Source: Ancylostoma caninum
Taxonomy: Eukaryota; Nematoda; Chromadorea; Rhabditida; Ancylostomatidae
Direction: 5' to 3'
NCBI GenBank assembly: GCA_037903475.1
Contig: JBAJFG010000016.1
Location: forward strand, 186,001-250,000
Length of the DNA: 64,000 nt
Shown here: positions 12,801 through 24,800 of the stretch, piece by piece
Layout of the letters: every line of letters begins with the position of its first letter
How positions within the stretch are numbered: the first letter of the stretch is position 1
Program-made: the position numbers and the translations under genes
The notes under the pieces: generated by a model
The model's input: only the letters and a program-made list of their open reading frames with translations
What the model was told of the DNA's origin: nothing
Databases searched by the model: none

Positions 12801-15800
12801 TACTTCAGGATGAGTACAACCTAAGACGACTCCCTAAGCCTCACCTCATTCAGGCAAGCTGCCCACCGCTTGATCAGTTTGCAGAATCCTACTCTTCAAT
12901 ACCCCCGGTTTTGGTCCGAGTTTCTGTGGATAACAAGGTCCTAGTGAGCTCATATGATCTCACTTTGTTTGTTTTGAGTTAGACGCCTGCTGTTTCACAA
13001 TTAATTAAGAAACCACCTGCCCTGTTTTGACGTCTTCCAGAAAGGCGTGAGTTGTGGATTCAACACTGTTAACACCTAACAACTGCAAACAGCCTTTGCA
13101 ACCCGTTTCCTCAGAAAAATAACCGTTCCTTCATCCTAGAGTTCTCATTAGCTTTTGCCTTTCACTCTGTAACTAATTAATAAATTATGATGAGGCAATA
13201 GCACAACTAGGAACACATCACAACTTGGAACCACCTAAACAACATATGTTTTTCTATGCCGTAATATCCACGATTTTCGCTTATAGCGCAGCAGATGAAG
13301 CCGCAATTACCCCTCTTTAAGTTCTCCTGAGCAGAATATGTCCTAAAAAACAACGAAACAGCTACTCTATAGAGTAAACCCGCGGTTCCACAGCACCTTC
13401 TCGGACCACCCAAGAAGAGCCCTTTACGAGACATAGCTCACTTCAGAACAGTACTTTATCATCGGTAATTGCTGTCTAAAATAGTAAAAGTAACGTTCAC
13501 ACTAGCTCTGACGAAGCTTCTGGCATCAAAGAATGGTCCCTTTTGCGGAAATCAAATTGGAATTCCTTTCTTCAACGCCGTTGTCACTGATGACGTCCTT
13601 GCTTCCCAGAGAGGTCTTGAGTTAGAGGTTTTCCTTTCCATATAATCTTGCTAGGTTGTTTCTTCTTGTCATCAGATTAGCAAACGATAAAAAAAGTCGG
13701 ATCTAGGGACCATTTCAATCACTTTTTTTATTCTTTATAATTCTATCTGTACGCATGACTTCCTAACTCTGTTGACTCTCACAACGAAGCTTGCTCATAA
13801 ATAACATTTTCCATGATTTTTCTGTTGCCATTTTCAGGGGATGTCCCAAAAAATCCAAAAATAACAGTGAAAAATCCACGAAAATGTCAACGAAATAAAA
13901 ACGCCAATCGAATAGTACGTATGCATTTAGCTGCTACTCCCAGATGGGCCCCCCTGAAATAAAATGGTTAGTTTTGATGAGCTCTATAACTGCCGTTCAT
14001 CTCAATAGTGAATGTCACTGAATATGCCCTCCTCTATTGTTTAGTGCACATTCATCCTGTTTCTATGACGTTACTCTTATGATGGTTCGCTTCCATGAGC
14101 ACCAACTATGACCATTCGACGATGAACTGTTTCGTTTGCTAGTTGCATGACGTTTATTCCAGTGGGAAATCAGCGTAAATGGTTTTCCGGCTCTTAACTC
14201 GTGATGTACTTAATCGAAACATTATGTCTCAAGTAACACTCTGCTGCATTTTAGTACTCGATTTAGACTACATGTGGTCCAGTCTGGGTTCCAGTAATAT
14301 CTTCTACGTCCTTGCCATCGCTACAATCTCATTGGATATGATTTCAGGTGAATTTTCACTTACTTTAGCTAACTTATAGCTGAACAAGTTGGTCATACCC
14401 TCCAAAAAATTGACATTGTCATGGTAGGTTCAATGATAATAATCTAGCAATAATAATAAATACTAGTAAATACTCCTGGATATATTTTTAGCACAATTAC
14501 TACTCTTACTACCGTATAACGGGGGTTCCTGTGTGCCGTTTCACCTGGTTCCTTGTTAGTGAAAACAGACTGTGGCTAATTTTGCAGGCTCAACCAAATT
14601 TGAGGATCTAAACTCCGTCAGATCCAGTTTCTTTACCGAAAAACAGCATAGAATTTATGGGCCTATGGCCTTTTAACACAGTTCAAAATAATATGCATGA
14701 AAACCGCTATTGTCCTTACATCTCCTGGACGTAGCTGCACAACCAGTGGCTTCTTTGACGCTTAGTCATAGCCTCTTTTGTGATGGGCATGAGCTGAATC
14801 ATAGAAGTTACCGCTCCGGCTTCTGAATCTGGATCTCTCCAATACGCAAGATTTCTGGAACCTACAGTAGATACTCGCTGAGCAATCTTTCGTCAGCGGA
14901 ACCTACAAGGAATTATTCCTAGTTCTTTATCCTCTTCGGAATAACAAGGAAGAGCTTTAACTGAATTCCAGAAACATAATCGCCTCTCGAACAAAGTGTT
15001 TACGAGTTGCCTTAGACGACTATCGCCTTATTTTCCAGAAGTGTCTTGAGGATCCAAAATTTTGGCGCTTCTTGAGCTATTTTTCATTGAGGTATCCGTT
15101 CAAGAAAAATACGTCTGAGGTTTCTGCTCCAGGAAAGCACGTCAAGGGAATCAGACCTATTCTTAGTTCCACCCCCACCCCACGTCCCCACCCCACTCAT
15201 GAAAACCTTTGTCTTCTCGATAAAGAGGAACTACAGAGACAGATACCACCCACCTTGACCTCCTATTGTCATTCTCTAACATGTACTATTAAAGTCTCGA
15301 ACGTTTCTGCGCAGATAATGCAAATCTGATGCAACTAATTACAACGGAGCACTTCCTGAATTTCCTAGAACTACAAGGCTTCGTAGAACTCCTCCTAAGA
15401 ACTCGTGGATGAATAGACTCCAGCGGATTCATACGATACGAGAAGCCTCTTCAGCTCCGGGAAAAAAAGAGTATTCACATTGAAGGACAAGCATAGCATG
15501 ATGTCCACACAGCTTGGTCATCGCAATACAATAAACCGCTGAGGAAGTGATTGTGATGGATCTATTCCACAATTATCCTACAACTACTATAGATTCCACA
15601 CCAAATTAGAGGATTACGCACTGGAGGGTTACTTTCAGACGAGGTCTAACTGAAGAAAACAGTTTCGCGATAACGAAGTAGGACCAGTTTCCAGTAATTC
15701 TGGATCATAAAGGACCCTAAGATGCAAGGAATCGGTGGCGCGTTGCCGGTGGCTCGAATAACTGTGGACTATCCCATCGCGAAATCATGCAAAAACTTCC

Positions 15801-18800
15801 AGTACTGAAATTCATACATGTTTTCAAATAGGTTCCAGCCTCTACGCTCATCCAAAGTGGGCAAGTTCTTCCCTCACTCGCTCCAGGCTGGTTTTCCGAT
15901 TTTTGCGTGGCTCTCCTCAGTGATCCCAGGTAAATGACGTTACCTAGGAGAGAAAATCAAATTTTGCTCGGAAAACGCTTTCGCACTGAACAAGCACGCT
16001 CTCAAGAAAGTTCATAAATCCCAGCTTTGGAGTCGAAGACTTATCTAATCAGTCGAGAGAGGTGCTAGACCCATACTCAACAATTAATCCTAGGATATGT
16101 TACCTACGTTCTCTTAAGAAAGATTTAGGCCCAATCTTGAGGAGAATCCTGGAAAATTCCTCCTCAACATTTCTCTACCATGGCTTAGGATGACATTTTA
16201 ATGTGTCTCTCGCAAAAATAATAAGTTGCTACTCAATTTTATTAATAAAGCAACCCGGAGCAGCGTAATCCAGGTAGCTCCCAGCTCATAATGCGTCAGC
16301 CAGATGAAAAATTCTTCGCTGTCACGCTACACGAATAATCGACATCATGTTTTGGTGGTGTATCCCTGAATAATTAATACCTAGGAACTGTGATAACCAT
16401 GATTCTCATCCAGGAAGGATAACTATGCCAAGATTGGTGCATTTACTGAAATAAATTTTTTCAGCAATGGATTACCTAAAACTCGACCCAGAACAGATTA
16501 TGAAGGAACTCGAACAATATGATGCACAGGTCAGTTGAGGGGCACTTTTCAGGGAATTTTCCATGGAAAAAATTTTGACGTTTTGTGGTGTTAGGACTGT
16601 AACAAGGTATAGATTAAAACAGAAGGAAAAACATAAAGTGTTTTCAAACACGGCTATTTCTGTCTATTATTTCAGACTCATTTTAAATCACAAAAAAAAA
16701 GCCTGCCGGTTCCATGAAAGAACTCAGTTTCCCAGAGGAATTAGTCAAATCTGCTGTTATATACGAATTCAACAGTAGTAATTGAGCAGATTGTGCGGAA
16801 AGCAATCGAAAACCGATAAAAATATGAATTTTGAGCAGCTTGTCACAGTGATCGCATGAACCATATCAAGTCGTTTAACCCACAAGTTGAATGTTGGGAA
16901 ATTTCCCAGAAGACTTTGGAATTTATCACTGTAAGAAAGAGAAGACATCCGTTCTGGATCAGAACTAGAAAATGAATGGAGACATAGGAATAAGTGACTG
17001 AGCCTAGTTCTTAAGGCTGTTTTCGGGAACTCTTTCCTGCAAAGGAGCAGCTATGTTCGACAAGGGATGTGATTAATATCTCACAAACTGCCAAATCGTA
17101 GTAACCTCCGGAAAAATTTCTTGCATACTTAGTTAGGGAGGAGAAACCAGCTAAATGGGTTTTGGCGGGGGCATGAAAGAAAGCAGTCTCCTTCAGATGA
17201 AGCAGATCCATTAAAAGAAGACGGTAAATAAAGACAGCTCTCTCACTGCGGGTGTTTATTTTTTTTTGAACGAGAAGAGAATTTTGTGTCGAATATTTCT
17301 AGTAATTTCGAAACTAAAGGCCCCAATATGGGAAAAAGAAAATACTTGTACGTATATGTGGACGGTTTTCTAAACATTTTCAACCTCAGCAAAATATTCA
17401 ACTCTCCGTCATGTAAGTGATCCAAAATTCATGATACTATTTTATGTTGCAGTGCCAATTTCCGGGCCAGCTCTGGATGTGTTGTATGATACCCATGTAG
17501 GTAAATCGCATATTTCACAAAATTTGAAACAACTTCGCAAAATTCCACATATTTCCAGATTTAGTCGTACCAATTCCCTGCAGGTCGGATGTTCTAAAAA
17601 CGACGGACCTCGTTTAAACTTCCGTTAAAATCTTGGAAAGTTGGGTGCATCCCGGGGTGAACATAGTGAGGGAGTTTCTCCTTGTTTTCCTTCTGCATTC
17701 TTCATAGATCGTCTAGGAAACCATGAGGTAACCAAAGGTGTAGAATAATGTAGGCATCTATCATATGAGGGCACAGTATCCAGAAAAATCTTTTGGACAT
17801 GCACATACATTTCCAATAACAAAGGCGATTTATTAGATTGAACACTGGCCTTCAAACTAATTTCTTTTTATCCTGACAATTCCTGGGCTCCAAGGAGACA
17901 GCGGGACAGTGAATCTATCCAGAAACTTGCAAAGCTATAATATTATATATAAAGTGACTCAACTGCATTGCTAAGAGCGAGTTCCAAATGGAATTCCTTT
18001 TAAATTCAAGTCTAGTGACATGCTCTGAATTTTCTTGCATCAAGCATGCAAAAAAGAACTCGGAATAATCCGTCAAGATGGATAAACTCAAAATTCTTAT
18101 GAACTTGTGCCTGTCCAACTATAGTTCAACCACAGGAACGTTCATCGAGCATAGAAGATTTAGAGTAGAAGTACTTTCTGCTCTTTTTAAACCTGTCACA
18201 AAAACATCAGCCAAAGATACGAAAGTTTCGTTTTTGATTTGCATACTAAATGTCCCACGTCTTGATAAACACCTGTTATATGCATGGGGAAAAATTGATA
18301 TGAAAAGTGCATTTCCTCAACGAAAACAAGTCATGGTCTGCTCTAAAGTGCTCTTAAATATGTGATTTCCTCATTAAATGAAGCAGAGCCTTGCTTGAAA
18401 CAGCCAACTCGCCATAGGATAACATGGAAACTTTGAGAATGATAGTCAAGGACATTATTTTGCAAAAATAAGCAATTTGGATTGGGTTTAGAAATGAAAA
18501 TCGTTCGGAAAAGAAATGTACCAGCAAAAACCAGGAACGTAATAGTTGGAAAATATCATTAACACAGAAAAGAAGAGTTATGCATTTAAGCTAGAAAGAA
18601 AATCCAAGACAGTCCATAATTTATTTACCGGAATCCTACCTCCAGTAGTTTTCAGTGAGCATTTACTGTGACCTCAAAAACTCCCACGAATGATTTGGTA
18701 TGGCAGCATGAATAGGAAATTCTGCCTGGATAATCCCGGATAACAACAGATCCAATTTACTCTATTTTCGCCGTCATTTTGGCTAGGAAAAAAGGGTTAC

Positions 18801-21800
18801 TTGTTCCTAATTGCCGCCTAGTTTCAAGCAAATACGTAGAATACCTAGTTTCAAAAAAGTATGAATTCCCACAAATAATATAAGATTTGGGTAAATAGTA
18901 GACTTCGCACTGCATCCTAAGGGCATCAGCCTGAGGTTAGCTACCGGCGCGTGGTTGTGCTGCGGCTGCGTTGGCATCTTGCCAAACCCTAAAGTCGATA
19001 TCGGGCATTTATTGATTCGATGGTAACTTCTGGGATCTGAAAAATCGCTTTAGAAAGATTCTAGATGGCCATTCCCTTTAAAATTCGTTCACATTCCTAG
19101 TTCTTCCGTGCATCCAGAACTTTATATTTTCATCAAATTCAACTGTTTCTTATCGGAGGCGCTGCATGAAATAACTGAGTAAATTTTTCAGGATGCCCAA
19201 GGTGCCGTATTTGACCCAGATGTCTATGACAGCGTATTAGACGAGTTTGCACGGTTTGTAAGAGAAGACCATGGTGACGAACAAGGAAATCACAACTTTG
19301 AGAAGTACAATCCTGATCAGAAAGTCGCATCTCGAGGAGCCGTGGAACAACCGCATGGAGGAAAAGTACTGGTGATCTTTTTGTTCTTTTCATTTTATTT
19401 CTTTTCTTTTTTTTTCAGGTAGCCATCGCAAGAGATGCTGCTCAACGAGTTCAGCACAAGCCGAATCGTCACATATCCCTTTCCTTACTTCATTAACATA
19501 CTGATTAATGAAGAATAAAATAGGTTATCAAACAGGTCATGATCTTCATTGTTACTCCATTACTGTAACTACTTTTATCTTACTGCAGTAGAACATAAGA
19601 AACCGCTTGATGCTAAGCACAGCACTGTAAAGGGAATTGTTTTCGCATTTTTATGCCATTAATGTGAAGAACTCATAAATTCTCGTTTCATTAAAGTCCA
19701 CATAAGACATCAAACGATCAAACAGCATAAGCTTGAACAGAAAAATTGGCTCATCGAACAATGCATGTACGAAATGTCACATTACACCCTCTGTTTTGGA
19801 AGTCCATGCCTTCTGAAGCCCTCATTTACTTGAGGGCTTCAGATATTTAAAAAAAACGGGGGTGCCCACCACCAAGTTCAAAAAGTATTCCCGGTATATT
19901 CACATTTGCCCGAGTTGAAGTCGTACACACTTGCATTCCTCTATTGTCCATTCACTGCAGAACCGATTTTCGGGTCGAGTTGAAAGTTATTTCCTGTACA
20001 TTTGAAATCCTCGCGCTTTCAAAATCTTGAATTAGCGCGCTGAGTATCGACAGTGCATCCGGAGTCGATGCCCCAGTTGATAAGTGAACTTCATGGAAGA
20101 GCCATGGTAGTATGTTACCCAAGACCTACTGATTACCAATTGTCGTCTGCGAAACTACTCTGTGATATATTTACTACCTCCGTCATCAAGATGTCCTCAC
20201 CTTCAAAGGGATTGCCCTTTGTTTGAATTAATAATTCTACTGGTTCTACTGATTCTACTCTGATCCTTCCTGCACTATGCTCTCGTCCACCTGGATTTCT
20301 GTAGCATATAAGTAGGGTGGTGCTACACCGATGATTGAAGATCAGGCAACAAAGAACTGATTAATTAAGAGTGACGAAAGAATTGATGCACAAAAGCTGA
20401 GGAAGTGAAAGCACAGCAATCCTAAGATCCTAAGTCTTTACACTGACCGGTTTCGGGGTTTGAACTACACCGGAAGTGTAGCTTCCTTGGCGCATGTTTG
20501 CACCCATTTAGTATGGAATTATCCAGAACTAGTTCATTCACACTTCTTACTACTGCTGCTCTTGTTTTCCAACAATGAGGCTGGAATCTTTTCCTGCTCC
20601 GCACTAGTTGAAAGTCTTTCTCACATTTAAGCGAAATGGACTTTTCTCGATTGCTAATGTAACGCCCAAAGCCATGATTGGCTCCTTCGGTTGCAAATTA
20701 TTGCGAGAATCTCATCTAAGAAGAGGATTTTACTTCAGCGCGACCTTCAAACTTTTTTGCACCTTAAGAAAAAATTATTATAGCTTATCGCTGCTTTGCT
20801 GTGCTAAAAACGTGTCTGCCTCGTGATCCATGAGCTCTCCTACTTCCAGAACCTCGTACAGTCTATTAGCTCGCAGAGGGCGCCGATCCGACTTTGTCCG
20901 CAACTACGACTTCATTACTTTTCGGCTAACTGAGCTATTTTTTGCACTTTTTTGATACGCATATGGTGTGATTCCTTCCATTCTTGTGTTCCCTACTGCC
21001 ATTCGCTAAAATATCCTTCCAGACGCATTCTGAGGGCAAAGTCGTAATTGCAGACAAAGTCAGATCAGGCGCCCTCTGTGAGCTAATAGACCATAGCTAG
21101 AGTTTCGCAAGAGAGCAAAGACTGCTATGCTTCAACAAAGCCAGAAGGTATACATAGAGATATTCCCGAAAACAAAACACACCTCCAACGTACACCTGCG
21201 TCTTCTGTGTTGCTTTTCCAGCAGAATTTGCAGCCACACAAGAATACTCTCCCTCGTCACTCAGCCTTGTTTGGAGGATGTTCACTGTGGTCTTATCCTC
21301 ATTAAACTCAATATTTCCGCTGGGAAGAAGTGGGACGTCGTTCTGGAAGAAAGCGTGGAAACGACTTTTTGTGAGAAGTAGTTAAACCATTATCTGAAAC
21401 TGTCCTTATTCTGGTACGTACCTTGAGCCATTGGATCTGTGGCTCGTCTCCGACAATATCACAAGGAATAGATGTCGGTTCGCCTTCTGTGGAGTTTACG
21501 GTGCGTACGCCTTCACTGCTAACTACGGGGGCACCTAAAAGACATAGATAAATATACTTCTGGGGTTTAAACAGTGCTCGCAAGTGAACAACGTACTTAT
21601 CGTGTGGACTTCGTACTCCATCTCATCAGTACCAGCATCATTTTTGACGGTACATCTGTACGTCGACACACGTCCTGACGCTGCAGACACACTGAGAGTT
21701 CCGTCTTCTGCTGAAATACGGCTTCTTCACGGGAAGAAAACCTTTGAAACCATGCAAGTTTTCGCTATATGCAACACTGCTGACCAATAGATACTCCATC

Positions 21801-24800
21801 TCCATCGGCAAGAGGCTGGCCGTCGACCGTCCAGGATATCTTCGGTTCAGGATAGCCGCGAACACCGCACTTGAGAGAGAACGGTGATCCCAGTGGCACT
21901 GAGGTCTTTGGTGGAGATGTGGAGACAATCTTCGGTGAGACTGAAACAGGTACAGCGATGAATATGTGACAGATAACCGGACAAACTAACACTTTTTTGG
22001 TTACAAAAGGTGTTATATGTGGAAAATAAGTGAGGAAATGACTAAAATACATACAAATAAGCGGCCACGTGCTTAAATTGGAACAAATCGTGGAAATTTC
22101 AGCAGAAGAACCAATCAATCAATCTGTCTGCCACAGTTTTCTGGACCAGAAATCCTGAAACTCACCTAACACTTCCAAAGTGTAGGCTTGCTGAGCAGTA
22201 CCAGCTTCATTCGTTGCTGCACAAACATAGATACCAGAATCCGAGCTTCTCGCTTCGATTACATTCAGAACCTGGAAATCAACTCCATTTTCTGGAGCAT
22301 TAAGAGTGATTATTTGGTCGTACCTTGCCCTCCGCAATGTATCTCACACCTTGCACACCAGTCTCCACCCGGATTCCATTCCTGAGCCAGCTGATGACCG
22401 GAGCAGGATGTCCCTCGGCCAGACATTCGATTCGTGCCAATTCACCCTCAATCACCTGTTGGGCACCTCCATTGAAGATGATCGGAGCTTCTTAAATATA
22501 AGGTTCCAGAAAAAATCCAGGGGTGAGATACAATTTTACAGTACTATACTTACGGACAACATCCACACTGTAGAGTACGGTATCATTTCCGGCCACATTG
22601 CTCGCTATACAAGTGTAGACTCCTTTGTCTTGCAACGTAATGTTGGTGATCTTAAGCAAATCCTAATATTTTACTAACAATATGCAAAATCCTGGATCCT
22701 TAAAATACCTTGATATATTTGCCAGTATTTCCAAGTTCTATATCTTCTGTGGATGAAGTGATCTCCGTATCGTTGACGTACCTGTAAAATTTCAAGAAAA
22801 AAAAACCTTGAATGGTGAAAGTTACCATTTCACTAGGATCCTAGAAGAATACCATTTCAATTCAGGCTGAGGCTTTCCAGCAGCATCACAAATTAGCATG
22901 AGGGTTTGTCCGGTTGGCAGCCGTGGTGACATGTCAATATTATTTCGAGCGATTATAGGTGGCACTGGAAGAAAATCCATGAGTACTGATATCCAGAAAA
23001 TCCTTGTTGGAGAAGTATTTACCTAGTACGTCTACATGTATAGTGGCCTCGGCACTTCCAGCTTCATTATGAGCGTTACAGGTGTAGTCACCAACATCCG
23101 AGCGTTCCATGTGTGGAATATCCAGGCGGGTGCCCTGAAACCCGGAACAATGAGTTTTTCTCTCCAGGATTTTTGAAAAGCTTTAAATCATACAGCTGGC
23201 ATTGGTAGCTGTACGTTATTCTAGCGAAGCTTGCTTTATTATTTCTGGAAAATAGCCTGATGTATTATTATATTTGTGACTCTAAATAGATATTATGGCC
23301 TGGAACATTGCCGGTGATTACAAGGCATTAGAACGTTGTCGCAATGAAGTAGATTCGGGTGAGCTCCGTGATTGGCCTGTCAGACGTGACGACCAATCAG
23401 AGAGCCTCGCCACACCTATCCTCCCGGTACAGCGCTCCACAGCCAAGTTACAAGGAAAAGTCAAGATATCATTTATCCTATCTATCACGAAATGGTCCCA
23501 TGAGGCGACGACCATTCCAAAGGCATTTTAAGATGCATAATTAAGCTCAGGGTCAGGTGTTCCAAAAATGGATGCCTTTTTTGATCCATAAAATCATTGG
23601 ATTACCATTATACCTCCTAACTAGATCCAGAAAGAAGAAAGGCAGGATTGTACAAAGTAATAATCGAGAGCTAAAAATCAACAAAAGCTGCGCGTTTAAC
23701 GTTTTGTAGAAGAACTCTACCTTCAGAGAGATTCGAACGCCTTCAACACTATTGATAATGGGCTGTCCACCCTTAGTCCATGAGAGCGACGGCGGTGGAT
23801 TTCCACTAGCCTCACAGAATAAAGTCACTGTCTCTCCAATCGCCTTGATAGGAGCTTCAGAAGACACCCGAACGACAGGAGGAACTGCAATTTGGAATTA
23901 ACTCATTCTTGCGGAATAAATTCAGGTTTTCGACTGAATTCTCACTCCAGACATCCAGTTGAATCTCGAGCTCCCTAGCACCGGCATCGTTTTCGGCAGT
24001 ACACATCCACGTTCCCGCGTGTTCCCTTTTGGTGTCCAGGATTTCGAGCATTTGCCCATCGTCGAGGATTCGAATAATGTCGCTGGCTGAAGCATGCCCC
24101 ATTCAAAATCCTGTAGAATTAGGATAGTCAGAATGACTCACGTTGCACTTCTACACCATCTTTTTTCCATGTAATTGTCGGGAATGGATGTCCACTAACG
24201 GAACACCACAATGTAACAGGCCGACCAATGGTGACTCTTGGTGAAACATCGTTTCGGGATGCGTCAATAGCCGGAGGAGCTAAAAAATCTACGTTTGCTC
24301 TGAGATGGATCCGTGAGAATTTTGGAACAATGTCAAAGCGAGAACATGCATTTTAACATCACAGGATAACAAGACTTGTCGTTATTTCTGGTAGAGATTG
24401 TTAGGGACATCAATCTCAGACAATGCATTGAAGAGATTTAGACGAATATTTTGAGATAATCGCTTTTACATAGTAAACTTTTCGAAATTTGTCGCATAAA
24501 AAGCTAATAAAAGGAGGAAATTTCACCTATTACTTCATATAAACCCGGAAACGATGACTTTTAGGAAAGTCTCGCATAGTTTATAAAATGATGTTACAAA
24601 TTCGAGTTTAGGGTCTGGACGCATCATCGAGATTACCCAGGATAAACTTGTTGACGTCCGTTTTAACAACGGGTAAATTCATGTGGTGTTAACACGTTCA
24701 CAATAGGTAATCTTAATGATGCTTGCGCTAGCTCATCCTATTGCAAAAATTTGCACTACCGGTCAGAAATTCTAGTCAAATCAAATAGAAAGCAATTACT

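Larger units (their letters stand above)
11324..21182. other. Large hemicentin intron (9.9 kb) hosting a nested gene
   Basis: Contains, left to right, an ATTCGAA-rich repeat (11475-11664), the plus-strand acidic-protein gene (16467-19496), a perfect 12-bp hairpin (19813-19842) and a foldback element (20861-21093). The remainder shows no exon that I can support on either strand. Confidence 0.6.

Noticed and set aside
14718..14768. Minus-strand [12 protein letters not shown] followed by GTAAGG, resembling an Ig A'/B strand
   Set aside because: No acceptor gives an open frame into it, and the real exon for this Ig start is 11257-11323.
17451..17498. Plus-strand 48-nt exon-like segment ([16 protein letters not shown]) flanked by AG and GT
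   Set aside because: Its phase-1 borders do not fit the phase-0 exons of the nested acidic-protein gene.
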